A stretch of 64,000 nucleotides of DNA from Pseudoalteromonas atlantica (GCA_007988745.1 BJUT01000006.1:61196-125195), one strand, 5' to 3'; counted from the first letter of the stretch, positions 27,735 through 38,092 are shown. The notes: generated from the sequence alone by a model not told the origin. Program-made: numbers and translations.

Positions 27735-28715
27735 ATGGGTTTATTAGTTGATGGCCAATGGCAAGACAAATGGTACGACACCGGCTCGAATAATGGTAAA
27801 TTTAAACGCGAAGCAGCGCAGCTTCGTAATTGGATCACAAAAGATGGCAGCCCTGGTCCTACAGGAAACGGCGGATTTAAGGCGCAAGCAAATCGCTGCC
27901 ACTTATATGTTGCCTTAGCGTGCCCGTGGGCGCACCGCACACTTATATTCAGACAGCTAAAAGGCCTAAGTGATATTATTAGCGTATCGGTAGTCAGCCC
28001 AGATATGTTAGATAAGGGGTGGAGCTTTGATAAAGATAACCTCAGTAGCGGCGATGATTTATTTAATAGTGAATACTTACATCAAATTTATACTAAGCAC
28101 GATGAAAATTACAGTGGGCGAGTAACTGTGCCTGTGCTTTGGGATAAGCAGCAAAATAAAATTGTTAGTAATGAATCTGCAGATATTATTCGTATGTTTA
28201 ATACCGCATTTAATGAAATTACGAATAATACGGATGACTATTACCCACAATCACTACAAGCTGATATTGACGAAATTAACGACCTTGTTTATACCAATAT
28301 TAATAATGGGGTATATAAAGCGGGTTTTGCAACCACACAAACAGCATACGAAGATGTATTTACTGCGTTATTTAAAGCACTTGATAAAGTAGAGGGCATA
28401 CTAAGTAAAAATCGCTACCTGATGGGGAGTACATTAACTGAAGCGGATTGGCGTTTATTTACCACACTCATTCGGTTCGATAGCGTGTATGTAGGGCATT
28501 TTAAGTGTAATTTACGCACCATTGAAAGCTACCCAGCGCTGAGTAACTATGTACGTGAGTTATACCAAATAGAGGGAGTAGCCAGTACGGTTAACCTTGA
28601 GCATATTAAGCGACATTACTATTTTAGCCACACGATGATCAACCCAACGCAAATTATTCCAAAAGGGCCGGCGTTAAACTTTAGCCAAAATCATAATAGA
28701 GACAAGTTGGGCTAA
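27735..28715 (+). CDS. yqjG: Glutathionyl-hydroquinone reductase (YqjG type)
   Basis: Xi-class glutathione-S-transferase-like enzyme that reduces glutathionyl-hydroquinones, 326 aa. The catalytic Cys63 lies in LACPWAHRTLI, the family signature; the C-terminal helical domain includes GSTLTEADWRLFTTLIRFD and YFSHTMINP. GAGGAGG gives a strong ribosome binding site. The yqjD-yqjE-yqjK genes converge on it from the other strand, matching the yqjDEKFG grouping of enterobacteria. Confidence 0.95.
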   Translation: MGLLVDGQWQDKWYDTGSNNGKFKREAAQLRNWITKDGSPGPTGNGGFKAQANRCHLYVALACPWAHRTLIFRQLKGLSDIISVSVVSPDMLDKGWSFDKDNLSSGDDLFNSEYLHQIYTKHDENYSGRVTVPVLWDKQQNKIVSNESADIIRMFNTAFNEITNNTDDYYPQSLQADIDEINDLVYTNINNGVYKAGFATTQTAYEDVFTALFKALDKVEGILSKNRYLMGSTLTEADWRLFTTLIRFDSVYVGHFKCNLRTIESYPALSNYVRELYQIEGVASTVNLEHIKRHYYFSHTMINPTQIIPKGPALNFSQNHNRDKLG

Positions 28716-28739
28716 GAGGTATTAGAAGGCATTAAAGTA

Positions 28740-28786
28740 AGCGGCAATTGCATTTTTAAAAAAGCTTTTTAAATGCAATTGCTGCT
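28740..28786. terminator. Bidirectional terminator between yqjG and yqjK
   Basis: Long hairpin: GCAATTGCATTT (28744-28755) pairs with AAATGCAATTGC (28771-28782), extendable at the base with G-U pairs and at the top through A/T runs. It lies between convergent genes. Confidence 0.75.
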
Positions 28787-29027
28787 ATGCAAATAACCTT
28801 ACCAGCCAGCCGTATTTTCGCACAAAGCTGGTTTCGCTTTTGCCAGCTTGAACTGTTGCTCCGGCTAAAAAAGCTGATGCCAATCCTACCTTGGTGGCTG
28901 CAAAGCGCTTAAAGCGATACTTTATTGCTGCATGGTGCTGGCGTTTTAATGCATGCTGTAAATCCATTTGCTTATTTAACGTGTCAACGTTCTCATTCGG
29001 TTCTTTAATTAGAAAATTAACAAGCAT
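28785..29027 (-). CDS. YqjK-like small protein
   Basis: 80 aa, basic N-terminal half and one weak hydrophobic segment (VGLASAFLAGATVQA). AAGGA lies before the ATG. Family assignment rests mainly on position as third gene of the yqjD-yqjE-yqjK set, ten bases behind yqjE; sequence resemblance alone is thin. Confidence 0.7.
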   Translation of the reverse strand: MLVNFLIKEPNENVDTLNKQMDLQHALKRQHHAAIKYRFKRFAATKVGLASAFLAGATVQAGKSETSFVRKYGWLVRLFA

Positions 29028-29037
29028 GGTTATTTCC

Positions 29038-29484
29038 TTATAGATTTAAAAGTTGCTTCACACTTTTAATCGTTTTACTAAAGCCAATTTTATTGCTTAG
29101 GTATACGGTATTTCGCCAAAGCCAAATTAAACAAATTATTTGCGCGAGTGCAGCAGTAGCAAAGCTAAGCCAAACCGAGCCAAATAAATCATATACGCCG
29201 TAGCCAATTGCACCTAGTAAGCCGGCCCACAACAAAATCAAACCACTGGCAAAACATCCTAAAAATATAGTGATCAACGCCATTGATCGTAACGACAGCT
29301 TCCACTCAGCCTTTGCAAGTTGGTGGGTAAGCTTTCCTTGCGTTTTATAATCCTCCTTGAGCTGGTCAGAGTATTCAATGATCTTTGCTATATGATCCTG
29401 CCAATCATCCTTTTGGCTAGGGTCATCTGTTGTTTGATTTTGAGCATTACCGTCCGTGGTTGCTGTTGTTTGTGAGCTACTCAT
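29038..29484 (-). CDS. YqjE-like phage-holin-family membrane protein
   Basis: 148 aa. A hydrophilic N-terminus of about 60 residues (rich in Gln, Thr, Asp) precedes two transmembrane helices (ALITIFLGCFASGLILLWAG and LSFATAALAQIICLIWLW), the layout of the YqjE / phage holin superfamily III proteins. It is the middle gene of the yqjD-E-K operon. Function unknown. Confidence 0.8.
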   Translation of the reverse strand: MSSSQTTATTDGNAQNQTTDDPSQKDDWQDHIAKIIEYSDQLKEDYKTQGKLTHQLAKAEWKLSLRSMALITIFLGCFASGLILLWAGLLGAIGYGVYDLFGSVWLSFATAALAQIICLIWLWRNTVYLSNKIGFSKTIKSVKQLLNL

Positions 29485-29490
29485 TATTTA

Positions 29491-29829
29491 TTACTTACGA
29501 CGAAATAGTGACGTTACAAGCATACCCGCCGCAAAAGCAATACCCGCTGTTGCTAGCGGATTTTCTGAGGCAAAAGCACGCGTTTTTGCGCTGCACTCAG
29601 TTAGTTTTTCACGAGCAATAAGTTGTTTTTCGCTTAGTGCTTCTGCAGAGCTTGAAGCGCCTTTACGTACGCTTGACTCAGCAACTGATGCCTTGCTTGA
29701 AAGTGCATCTACTGCATCGTGTGCTACAGACGTTGCTTTTTCAGTCAACGGTGCCTCACTCTCTTTTTGTTTAAGATCAGGTTTCATGTTTGTTTCAGTA
29801 TTCGGTTTTGTATTTGTTGCAGTAGCCAT
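29491..29829 (-). CDS. yqjD: DUF883 family (YqjD/ElaB-like) protein
   Basis: 112 aa. The family holds inner-membrane, ribosome-associated stationary-phase proteins (YqjD, ElaB). The start at 29829 has AAGGA six bases upstream; the in-frame TTG at 29835 is less likely. A long amphipathic helix ends in the C-terminal anchor ENPLATAGIAFAAGMLVTSLF with RRK at the end, typical of the family. First gene of the yqjDEK set; probably stress or RpoS-type regulated, by analogy only. Confidence 0.88.
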   Translation of the reverse strand: MATATNTKPNTETNMKPDLKQKESEAPLTEKATSVAHDAVDALSSKASVAESSVRKGASSSAEALSEKQLIAREKLTECSAKTRAFASENPLATAGIAFAAGMLVTSLFRRK

Positions 29830-30478
29830 AATCAATCCTTAATAAATAAAATAAAAAAATTTAACTGGTGCTATAGCAGATGCAACGATTAAACCAACCA
29901 TTAAAAATAATTTAACCACTTGATTTTATTGTTTTATATATTTAAGGCAGGGTGCGGTAGATTAAATAAAAAGCAGCATGAAGTAAGTATTGCTGCTGTG
30001 CTAAGTAAATTTTACATGCCTATAAACCTAGGGCCTGTTTACCTTTCGAGATTTAATTTGCAGCAGTCTGTTTGGGATTTAGGCAAGGTAGAGCCTATGT
30101 AGTGTGGTTATTCCCCATAAATAGGCGATAACGACGTATAAATGTCAAACAGGCGCTGCCCGAAGAGTTCTGCCTAGGGGGCATTTACTCTTTGTTACTC
30201 GGTTTTTACTTAGCCCACTAGGTTACAAACCTCACGCCGCGATTAAATACCCCCTAGATTGAACAAATTATAATCCTTAAAGGTCAACAGGCCCTAGATT
30301 CATTTTTTTGTAATTATTCATTGATTATTCAGTAAGCAAATTATGTAAACCAAACGTTATTAGTATCGCTTTAAAAAAATTTTATCTACTACCTCCACTT
30401 TTTCCCACGTAATTCAATCGCTTTGCGTAAAGCCTTATTTTTTCTAGCTTAGCGAGACGTTAAAGCTGGTCAGCTTAC
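29830..30478. other. Intergenic region between yqjD and the mraZ promoter
   Basis: About 650 bases without a credible gene. The middle is filled by an inverted-repeat-bounded element (listed separately). The right part (30298-30478) is AT-rich with no feature I can name. Confidence 0.5.
30028..30297. mobile_element. 270-bp element with 19-bp terminal inverted repeats (MITE-like)
   Basis: The left end CTAGGGCCTGTTTACCTTT (30028-30046) is repeated inverted at 30279-30297 with 18 of 19 positions matching. There is no transposase inside, and no clear target duplication. The size, ends and intergenic location fit a miniature inverted-repeat element or a dispersed palindromic repeat family. I have the impression that similar ends recur in Pseudoalteromonas genomes, but copy number cannot be seen from one copy. 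Confidence 0.6.
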
Positions 30479-30508
30479 TTGACAAAAAGGCTTGTCAAGC
30501 CCTAAACT
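30479..30508 (+). promoter_or_regulatory. Promoter of the dcw cluster (Pmra)
   Basis: TTGACA (30479-30484) and TAAACT (30503-30508) are 18 bases apart. The -35 box is part of an inverted repeat CTTGACA / TGTCAAG (30478-30499). The start would lie near 30515, inside the MraZ-type repeats. Confidence 0.7.
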
Positions 30509-30550
30509 GGAGCACTGTGGTAAAAAGTGGTTTTTAGTGGATCTAACTGG
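30507..30550 (+). promoter_or_regulatory. MraZ-type operator: five TGG triplets at 10-bp spacing
   Basis: TGG occurs at 30508, 30518, 30528, 30538 and 30548, exactly one helical turn apart; the middle three are GTGG. MraZ in E. coli and mollicutes binds short direct repeats of the TGGG/GTGG type with 10-bp periodicity in front of its own gene, so this is very probably the autoregulatory site. Confidence 0.75.
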
Positions 30551-30597
30551 ATCAAATTAATCGAAACTCGATTACACAATTTAAAAGTAGGCTTTTT

Positions 30598-31056
30598 ATG
30601 TTTCGTGGCGCTAGTTCACTGAGCTTGGATGATAAAGGACGTTTTGCGGTACCGACTAAGTACCGAGACGCTTTGCTGTCTGAAGATCAAGGAACGGTAA
30701 TATGTACCATTGCGCTAAACGAGCCGTGTTTATGGTTGTATCCTCTTGCACAGTGGCAAGAAATAGAAAGCCGCTTATCTAAAATCTCTAATATGAATCC
30801 ACGCGCTCGCCGAATGCAACGTATGTTGTTAGGTAATGCCACAGAGTATCAACTTGATAAAAATGGTCGAATTTTGCTGGCGCCTTCATTGCGTAGCCAC
30901 GCAGAACTTGGCAAAAAGATCATGCTAGTTGGTTTAATGAATAAATTTGAAATTTGGGATGAAGCGCGTTGGCACGAACAAATGCGCCAAGACACTGAGC
31001 TGGAAAGGCTCGGCGATTTTGAAGCAAACCAAGATTTAGATAATTTCACACTCTAA
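30598..31056 (+). CDS. mraZ: MraZ, AbrB-like repressor of the dcw cluster
   Basis: 152 aa with two SpoVT/AbrB-like repeats: [16 protein letters not shown] (residues 7-22) and [19 protein letters not shown] (about 83-101), both with the conserved D-x-x-x-R pattern. The protein forms rings, binds DNA repeats upstream of mraZ and represses the division and cell-wall operon. It is first in the cluster and follows the matching operator directly. Confidence 0.97.
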   Translation: MFRGASSLSLDDKGRFAVPTKYRDALLSEDQGTVICTIALNEPCLWLYPLAQWQEIESRLSKISNMNPRARRMQRMLLGNATEYQLDKNGRILLAPSLRSHAELGKKIMLVGLMNKFEIWDEARWHEQMRQDTELERLGDFEANQDLDNFTL

Positions 31057-31084
31057 CGGCACTAAAAAAGGCAAACACAAGCTA

Positions 31085-32023
31085 ATGACTGCGCAATTTG
31101 AACACGTATCCGTATTAATGGACGAAACCATCGATGCTCTTGCAATTAAGCCAGACGGCATATACATGGATGGTACTTTTGGACGTGGCGGACACTCAGG
31201 TCAAATACTTGCTCGACTTGGTGAGCAAGGGCGTTTACTGGCCATTGATCAAGACCCACAAGCAATAAAGTCGGCTGAAAAATTTGCCGATGACGCTCGC
31301 TTTGCTATAGCTCACACCCGCTTTTCTAACTTATACGATGTTGCAGAGCAAAACGATCTGTTAGGTAAAGTTGATGGCATTTTATTAGATATTGGCGTGT
31401 CCTCACCCCAGCTTGATGACGCAGAGCGTGGCTTTAGCTTTATGAAAGATGGCCCTCTTGATATGCGCATGGACCCAACAAGTGGGCGCAGTGCAGCGCA
31501 GTGGCTAGCCGAAGCTGAGCTTGAAGACATTACCCATGTAATTAAAACCTACGGTGAAGAAAAATTCGGTAAGCGTATTGCCCACAAAGTACTTGAGGTA
31601 AGAGAGCACACGCCAATTACTACAACCAAGCAACTTGCCGATTTAGTCGATGAAGCGGTGCCCGTTAAAGATAAATTTAAACACCCAGCCACACGTACAT
31701 TTCAGGCAATCAGAATTTATATAAACAGTGAGCTGGAAGAAATTCAAACCGCATTGCAAGCCGCTGTAAAAGTATTAAAGCCAGGTGGACGTTTAGTGGT
31801 TATTTCGTTTCATTCACTTGAAGACAGAATAGTGAAGCAATTTATTAGAAAACAGAGTAAGGGAGAAGCGATACCCAGAGGTCTGCCTTTAACCGACGCA
31901 CAAATAAATAAAAACCTGACGTTAAAAGCAGTGGGTAAAGCTATTAAACCAAGTGCTGAAGAAATTGAGCGTAATCCACGCTCTCGCAGCTCAGTACTTA
32001 GGATTGCACAGAGGCTTGGATGA
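31085..32023 (+). CDS. rsmH: RsmH (MraW), 16S rRNA m4C1402 methyltransferase
   Basis: SAM-dependent methyltransferase that adds the base methyl at C1402, the same nucleotide modified by RsmI, whose gene is also in this window. 312 aa. Motifs: [16 protein letters not shown] (SAM binding), [20 protein letters not shown] and [13 protein letters not shown]. Its stop overlaps the ftsL start (ATGA). Confidence 0.97.
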   Translation: MTAQFEHVSVLMDETIDALAIKPDGIYMDGTFGRGGHSGQILARLGEQGRLLAIDQDPQAIKSAEKFADDARFAIAHTRFSNLYDVAEQNDLLGKVDGILLDIGVSSPQLDDAERGFSFMKDGPLDMRMDPTSGRSAAQWLAEAELEDITHVIKTYGEEKFGKRIAHKVLEVREHTPITTTKQLADLVDEAVPVKDKFKHPATRTFQAIRIYINSELEEIQTALQAAVKVLKPGGRLVVISFHSLEDRIVKQFIRKQSKGEAIPRGLPLTDAQINKNLTLKAVGKAIKPSAEEIERNPRSRSSVLRIAQRLG

Positions 32024-32346
32024 ACACTAAAGCGAATCATCGCCAACCCAATTTATTTTTAGAAATATTAAAAGGCCTAGGAGCTAACAAGCTAACCTCG
32101 GCCTTGTTGGTTGTGATATTCGCTTCAAGCTTTGCAGTAGTGCAGGTTACGCACTCGGCTCGCGCGCAGCTAATTAAGCAAGATACGCTGCTACAAGAGC
32201 GAGATGAGCTCGACCTTGAATGGCGTTATTTACTTGTAGAAGAAGAGTTTTATTCGCAGCATGCGCGCATTGAAGAAGTTGCTACCACGCAGCTTCAAAT
32301 GAAGCGCCCTACCAGTCAGGATGAACAGGTAATAATAATACAATGA
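32020..32346 (+). CDS. ftsL: Cell-division protein FtsL
   Basis: 108 aa bitopic division protein of the FtsQLB complex. A short cytoplasmic tail, one helix (about residues 25-46, [20 protein letters not shown]) and a periplasmic coiled coil ([19 protein letters not shown]). Overlaps rsmH and ftsI by four bases each. Sequence is weakly conserved in the family; position settles the identity. Confidence 0.95.
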   Translation: MNTKANHRQPNLFLEILKGLGANKLTSALLVVIFASSFAVVQVTHSARAQLIKQDTLLQERDELDLEWRYLLVEEEFYSQHARIEEVATTQLQMKRPTSQDEQVIIIQ

Positions 32347-34160
32347 GAAATCGCGGCAAAAAACAGGTCAATAACTTAATCACATGGCGCTTTATGTTGG
32401 TGTGCACTGTGGTGTTTTTAGTGTTTGTAACACTGGTGTCGCGTGCTGCCTATTTACAAGTTATTGAGCCAGATAAAGCCCGTTCAGAAAGCGATAAACG
32501 CACCGTTCGTGTAGAAAAACTACACGTACAACGCGGTATGATCTTCGATCGTCAAGGCAAAGAGCTTGCTGTAAGTGTGCCTGTAGTCAGTGTGTATGCC
32601 GATCCTAAAGCATTGCATAAGTCACTTGTTGCCAAAGTTATAAAACAAGCACGTAAAAACGGTGAAGATCATAAAACGCTTGCAGAAAATGCCGCTGAGC
32701 TTGATAAGCGTACCTCTGTTTATTATGAAAATGATCTGCGTTGGCGTGAGCTGGCAGATGTATTACGTATCGATCCTAAAAAAATAAATTCGCGTTTATT
32801 AAATGATCCCACCCGTCGTTTTGTGTATTTAAAGCGCCAAGTTACACCGGCTGTTGCCAACTACATTAGCCAATTACGCTTACCTGGTATTCATTTGTTA
32901 GATGAGTCTAAACGTTATTACCCCGCGGGAGAGGTAACGGCCCACATTATTGGTTTTACAAATATTGATGGGAAAGGCATAGAAGGCATTGAAAAACTCT
33001 ACGAAAATGCCTTAACAGGCGAAGAAGGCCGTCGCACTATTCGTAAAGATGCCCAAGGCCGCGAAGTTGAAGTATTAGATGAGCGTGAGCGTGTAGAGCC
33101 TGAAAATATTCAGCTGAGTATTGATCAACGTATTCAAGCAATTGCTTATAAAGCAGTAAAATCTGCTGTACTTACATATAAAGCGACATCGGGGTCGGCC
33201 ATGGTGGTTGATGTTAAAACCGGTGAAGTTTTGGCCATGGTAAATAGCCCATCATTTAATCCAAATAATTTGAACGATGCACAACCACATAAACGCCGTA
33301 ACCGCGCAATTACCGATTTGTTTGAACCAGGCTCAACCGTTAAGCCACTAGCCATTTTAGCTGGGCTAGACTACGGCGCAATTAAAGCCGACGACACCAT
33401 TGATACCTACCCAGGTTGGATGCGTTTAGGCGGCAGTTTAGTAAAAGATACCCGTAACCACGGTGAAATGACGCTTCGCGAAATTTTAAAGTATTCATCA
33501 AACATGGGCGTGGCGAAGGTAACGCAGCAAGTACCTAAAGATTACTTAGTTGGCTTATATCAAAAAGTGGGCTTTGGTAGCGATACCGGCACAGGCATGG
33601 TTGGCGAAAGTAGTGGTTTATTTTATCCAAACCGCCGCTGGTCTGACTTTGAAATTGCCACGTTATCGTTTGGTTATGCTATTTCGGTAAGTACGGCGCA
33701 AATGGCCCGTTTTTACACCATGTTAGGCGCCGGTGGGATTAATCGTCCGTTAACGATTTTAAAGCAAGACGGTGTGCCAGAAGGCGAGCGTATTTTTAAA
33801 CAAAAAGACGTAGAAGCCGTTGTTCACATGATGGAAAGCGTGTTTGAAAAAGACGGTACAGCCCGAAACATAAAAGTAGATGGCTACCGTGCGGCAGGCA
33901 AAACCGGTACTTCTAAAAAGGCGGTTGCTGGTGGTTACGGTGATGAATACGTAGGTTATTTTGCAGGTGTAGCACCGGCAAGTAATCCACGCTTGGCTGT
34001 GGTAGTGATGATAAATGAGCCCGGTGGCGATGTGTACTATGGAGGTGCCACCGCAGGCCCTGCATTTGCAGAAATCGTCTCTAACGCATTAAGAATATTA
34101 AACGTAGCCCCTGATAAGGAAGAAGTGGCTTACGTAAAAGGTAAAGATAACGATGCGTGA
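32343..34160 (+). CDS. ftsI: FtsI (PBP3), septal peptidoglycan transpeptidase
   Basis: Class B penicillin-binding protein, 605 aa. Membrane anchor at about residues 16-37, pedestal domain with RGMIFDRQGKELA, and a transpeptidase domain with nucleophile Ser331 in STVK, then SSN (YSSNMG) and KTGTS. It cross-links septal peptidoglycan with FtsW, encoded six genes on. It overlaps murE by eight bases. Confidence 0.97.
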   Translation: MRNRGKKQVNNLITWRFMLVCTVVFLVFVTLVSRAAYLQVIEPDKARSESDKRTVRVEKLHVQRGMIFDRQGKELAVSVPVVSVYADPKALHKSLVAKVIKQARKNGEDHKTLAENAAELDKRTSVYYENDLRWRELADVLRIDPKKINSRLLNDPTRRFVYLKRQVTPAVANYISQLRLPGIHLLDESKRYYPAGEVTAHIIGFTNIDGKGIEGIEKLYENALTGEEGRRTIRKDAQGREVEVLDERERVEPENIQLSIDQRIQAIAYKAVKSAVLTYKATSGSAMVVDVKTGEVLAMVNSPSFNPNNLNDAQPHKRRNRAITDLFEPGSTVKPLAILAGLDYGAIKADDTIDTYPGWMRLGGSLVKDTRNHGEMTLREILKYSSNMGVAKVTQQVPKDYLVGLYQKVGFGSDTGTGMVGESSGLFYPNRRWSDFEIATLSFGYAISVSTAQMARFYTMLGAGGINRPLTILKQDGVPEGERIFKQKDVEAVVHMMESVFEKDGTARNIKVDGYRAAGKTGTSKKAVAGGYGDEYVGYFAGVAPASNPRLAVVVMINEPGGDVYYGGATAGPAFAEIVSNALRILNVAPDKEEVAYVKGKDNDA

Positions 34161-35631
34161 TTTAAAGGCTATTTTAAAATACATCGACATAGATGCACCT
34201 TCGCAGCTAGCTAAAGATTTACGCCTTGATAGCCGGGATGTAACGCCAGGCGATGTATTTGTGGCTATAAAAGGCCATGCGCTTGATGGCGGACAGTTTA
34301 TTGCCAAAGCAATTGAAAACGGCGCTGCAGCCATTATTGCCGATAGGCTCTGCGAATTTGATGTCACTTTTGAGCCACTGTATTTAGTAACTGAGCTTGA
34401 TAAAAAACTCCCAGAGCTAGCGAGTCAATTTTATGAAAACCCAAGCCAATCTCTCGATTTAATTGGTGTAACGGGCACTAATGGCAAATCTACAACAACG
34501 GCTATGATGGCGCATTTAGCGCAGTTTTGTAGTACCCCTTCGGCCATTATAGGCACATTAGGTTATGGCCACCCCGATACACTTACGCCACTTATTAATA
34601 CCACGCCTTCGGCTGTTGACTTGCAGCACATATTGCATGACTTAAAACAGCAGCATAAAAAGCTTGTGGCGATGGAGGTTTCATCGCACGGATTAGTGCA
34701 ACAACGTGTGGCACAATGCCAATTTAAAGCGGCGGTATTTACTAATTTATCGCGCGATCACCTTGATTATCACGGCGATATGACAAGTTATGGCGACGCT
34801 AAGCTTATGCTGTTTCGCGATTTTGACCCACAGCTAGTGGTGCTAAATCAAGACGATGGGCAAGCAGAGCAATGGCTTGAAAAATACAGTTTTAATAACC
34901 TTATTTGTTATGGTCGTAAAAATTTAGCGCCGAAAAATGCACAGTATGTGTATTTTTCTGATGTTGAGTATTCTAAAAATGGTATTTCGGCGCAATTGAG
35001 CACAAGTTGGGGTGATATTAGCGTAACATCGCCTCTATTTGGTGAGTTTAACTTATATAATTTAACTGCGGCACTGGCAACATTGTTGGGGCTAGGTTAT
35101 CCGCTTGAGCAGTTAGCCGCCGGATGCGCGCATTTGCACCCCGTTGCTGGGCGTATGCAAGCGTTTAGCGAAGTTAATTTACCTACGTGCGTTGTTGATT
35201 ACGCCCATACGCCTGATGCGCTTGCTCTGGCTTTACAAGCATTGCAAAAGCATGTGCCTGGTGGGGTTAGTTGTGTTTTCGGTTGTGGCGGCGACAGAGA
35301 TAAAGGTAAGCGTGCCTTAATGGCGCAAGCGGCAGAGCAAAATGCAGATAAGGTTATTGTTACCAGCGACAATCCGCGTTCAGAAAACCCAGATGCTATT
35401 TTGGCAGATGTGGCAGCGGGTTTATCGCAGCCTGAAAAAGCCCATTTAGAGGCTGACAGAGCAAAAGCCATTCGCTATGCAATAGAAAATGCAAATGCGG
35501 ATGACGTTATTTTAATTGCCGGCAAAGGCCACGAGGATTACCAAATTATTGGCGATCAACGTATCGACTTTTGCGATCGCAGTTATGTAAAAGAACAACT
35601 AAAAAAAGCAGTAAGAGGGATAACTCAATGA
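34153..35631 (+). CDS. murE: MurE, UDP-MurNAc-tripeptide synthetase
   Basis: Mur ligase, 492 aa, that adds the third residue to UDP-MurNAc-L-Ala-D-Glu. ATP motif GVTGTNGKSTTT. The DNPR motif (TSDNPRSENP) in the C-terminal domain indicates meso-diaminopimelate as substrate, the usual gram-negative choice. Overlaps ftsI and murF. Confidence 0.97.
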   Translation: MRDLKAILKYIDIDAPSQLAKDLRLDSRDVTPGDVFVAIKGHALDGGQFIAKAIENGAAAIIADRLCEFDVTFEPLYLVTELDKKLPELASQFYENPSQSLDLIGVTGTNGKSTTTAMMAHLAQFCSTPSAIIGTLGYGHPDTLTPLINTTPSAVDLQHILHDLKQQHKKLVAMEVSSHGLVQQRVAQCQFKAAVFTNLSRDHLDYHGDMTSYGDAKLMLFRDFDPQLVVLNQDDGQAEQWLEKYSFNNLICYGRKNLAPKNAQYVYFSDVEYSKNGISAQLSTSWGDISVTSPLFGEFNLYNLTAALATLLGLGYPLEQLAAGCAHLHPVAGRMQAFSEVNLPTCVVDYAHTPDALALALQALQKHVPGGVSCVFGCGGDRDKGKRALMAQAAEQNADKVIVTSDNPRSENPDAILADVAAGLSQPEKAHLEADRAKAIRYAIENANADDVILIAGKGHEDYQIIGDQRIDFCDRSYVKEQLKKAVRGITQ

Positions 35632-37010
35632 TCCCAATGGACTTTGATTGGCTGGCAAATGTGCTAGCAACCGATTATCTAGGTGATAATCTCAATGTAG
35701 TAAATATTAATACCGATACTCGCAGCATTTGCGACGGTGAGGTGTTTTTAGCTTTAAAAGGGCCTAATTTTGATGGCCATAAATTTATTGCTGACGCTAA
35801 ACAAAAAGGCGCTATTGGCGTTATTGTTCAGCATAAAGTAGATGTAGATATTGTGCAGTTTGTTGTTAGCGATACCCGTATTGCATTAGGTAATATAGGT
35901 GCGGCGGTTATGGCGCAGGTTAACCCTAAAACCATTGCTATTACGGGCAGCGTGGGTAAAACAACGGTAAAAGAAATGTGCGCCGCTATTTTATCGGTGC
36001 ACGGAGATGTGCTTGCTACAAAAGGTAATTTTAATAACGATATTGGCGTACCACTTACGCTATTACGTTTAGAGCCGCAGCACCGTTTTGCTGTTATAGA
36101 GCTTGGCGCTAATCATTTAGGCGAAATTGCTTACACTACCGCCATGGCAAAACCCGATGTAGCTGTGGTGTGTAATGTGGCCGCAGCGCATTTAGAAGGC
36201 TTTGGCAGCCTAATGGGGGTTGCTAAGGCAAAAGGTGAGATTTTTGATGGCCTAAAAGACGATGGCGTTGCCATTGTTAACTGCGATAGCGAATTTAGCC
36301 AATACTGGCTTGATAAATTAAAAGGGCGCACTGTTAAGTGTTTTTCAAGTACTGAAAAACTTGATATTTGGGCTGAAAATATCAGCCTAGACGAAAACGC
36401 TCGCGCAAGCTTTTTATTGTGTACACAAGATAAAAAAGTACCAGTAACGCTTGCTCTTCCTGGTAAGCATAACGTGAGCAATGCGCTTATTGCCGCGGCT
36501 TTAACCAGCGAGTTTGATGTATCACTTGAAGAGATAGCCACCGCACTTGCCACCATGGGCGATGTTAAGGGGCGTGTAAACTTAATAAAAGTAAGTGATT
36601 CACTGACCGTTATTGATGATACCTACAATGCAAATGTTAAGTCGGTAAAAGCAGCAATTGATTTATTAAGTGATATTCAAGGGCACCGTATTTTAGCACT
36701 GGGCGATATGGGAGAGCTTGGTGAGCAAGCCAGAACTTATCATCAAGAAGTAGGCGAATACGCAAAACAACAAGGCATTGATGAGCTGTATACGCTGGGT
36801 GTGTTAAGTAAATACGCAAGCGATGTATTTGATAAGCCAAACCGTCATTTTTCTAACCGCGAAGAGATGCTCAAGCAAATTCAAACCAGTCTTAATAACA
36901 CAAACAATAAAACCACGCTTGTGGTGAAAGGATCGCGCAGTTCTCGCATGGAATTATTAGTAACCGATTTAGTAAATGGCCAGCAACAAGCCATCAATGG
37001 AGTATCATAA
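35628..37010 (+). CDS. murF: MurF, UDP-MurNAc-tripeptide--D-Ala-D-Ala ligase
   Basis: Mur ligase, 460 aa, completing the pentapeptide. ATP motif [14 protein letters not shown], then [12 protein letters not shown] and [13 protein letters not shown] typical of MurF. The ATG at 35628 overlaps the murE stop (ATGA) with AGAGGGA upstream; the frame reads open further back, but that is murE sequence. Overlaps mraY by one base. Confidence 0.97.
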   Translation: MIPMDFDWLANVLATDYLGDNLNVVNINTDTRSICDGEVFLALKGPNFDGHKFIADAKQKGAIGVIVQHKVDVDIVQFVVSDTRIALGNIGAAVMAQVNPKTIAITGSVGKTTVKEMCAAILSVHGDVLATKGNFNNDIGVPLTLLRLEPQHRFAVIELGANHLGEIAYTTAMAKPDVAVVCNVAAAHLEGFGSLMGVAKAKGEIFDGLKDDGVAIVNCDSEFSQYWLDKLKGRTVKCFSSTEKLDIWAENISLDENARASFLLCTQDKKVPVTLALPGKHNVSNALIAAALTSEFDVSLEEIATALATMGDVKGRVNLIKVSDSLTVIDDTYNANVKSVKAAIDLLSDIQGHRILALGDMGELGEQARTYHQEVGEYAKQQGIDELYTLGVLSKYASDVFDKPNRHFSNREEMLKQIQTSLNNTNNKTTLVVKGSRSSRMELLVTDLVNGQQQAINGVS

Positions 37011-38092
37011 TGTTAGTTTGGCTGGCAGAGTATTTAACCCAATATTACAGTGGCTTTAATGTTTTTTCGTATTTAACCCTACGTGCCATTTTAGGCATAT
37101 TAACAGCGTTAATGATGTCGCTTTATTTTGGCCCTAAGCTCATTCGTTCGTTACAAAAAATGCAAATTGGCCAAGTAGTGCGAGATGATGGCCCAGAATC
37201 TCACTTATCTAAAAAAGGCACTCCTACTATGGGAGGATTACTTATTTTAGGCGCCATATTTACCAGCACCTTATTATGGGCTGATTTATCAAACAAATAC
37301 GTATGGGCAACCTTATTTGTAATTGGCTCATTAGGTTTAGTGGGCTTTATAGATGACTACCGCAAAGTAATACGCAAAGACCCTAAAGGGTTAATTGCTA
37401 AGTGGAAGTATTTTTGGCAATCGGTTATTGCTCTAGTGGTGGCAACTGCACTGTATGCTACGAGTACACAAGCGTCAGAAACCTCACTTGTTGTGCCATT
37501 CTTTAAAGATGTATTGCCACAATTAGGCTTGTTTTACATTGTAATTACTTACTTTGCATTGGTGGGCACTTCAAACGCGGTAAACCTGACTGATGGCTTA
37601 GATGGCCTGGCGATTGTGCCGACTATTTTAGTGGCTGCTGCACTGGCGATAATTGCTTATTTAACCGGTAATATTAACTTTTCGGCTTACTTACATATCC
37701 CGCATTTACCGCTTGCTAGTGAGCTGGTGGTTGTGTGTACCGCTATTGTTGGCGCTGGGTTAGGCTTTTTATGGTTTAACACTTACCCAGCACAAGTGTT
37801 TATGGGTGATGTAGGGTCGCTGGCACTTGGCGGCGCGCTGGGCATTATTGCTATTTTAGTACGCCAAGAGCTACTGCTTATTATTATGGGCGGCGTGTTT
37901 GTAATGGAAGCTTTATCGGTAATTTTACAAGTGGGCTCATACAAATTACGCGGACAGCGCATTTTTAGAATGGCGCCGATTCATCATCATTACGAGCTAA
38001 AAGGTTGGCCAGAGCCACGTGTTATTGTGCGCTTTTGGATAATTTCAATTGTGCTAGTACTTGCTGGCCTTGCGACATTAAAGATTCGATAA
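37010..38092 (+). CDS. mraY: MraY, phospho-MurNAc-pentapeptide translocase
   Basis: Integral membrane enzyme, 360 aa, about ten helices. It transfers phospho-MurNAc-pentapeptide to undecaprenyl phosphate, forming lipid I. Signatures: [44 protein letters not shown] and the histidine cluster [14 protein letters not shown]. Stop is directly followed by the murD ATG. Confidence 0.98.
   Translation: MLVWLAEYLTQYYSGFNVFSYLTLRAILGILTALMMSLYFGPKLIRSLQKMQIGQVVRDDGPESHLSKKGTPTMGGLLILGAIFTSTLLWADLSNKYVWATLFVIGSLGLVGFIDDYRKVIRKDPKGLIAKWKYFWQSVIALVVATALYATSTQASETSLVVPFFKDVLPQLGLFYIVITYFALVGTSNAVNLTDGLDGLAIVPTILVAAALAIIAYLTGNINFSAYLHIPHLPLASELVVVCTAIVGAGLGFLWFNTYPAQVFMGDVGSLALGGALGIIAILVRQELLLIIMGGVFVMEALSVILQVGSYKLRGQRIFRMAPIHHHYELKGWPEPRVIVRFWIISIVLVLAGLATLKIR

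Noticed and set aside
29920-30102. 60-codon frame before mraZ
   Set aside because: It runs into the left end of the inverted-repeat element and has no protein features.
30478-30499. CTTGACA/TGTCAAG palindrome as a terminator
   Set aside because: No T-run follows and it covers the -35 box, so an operator is more plausible.
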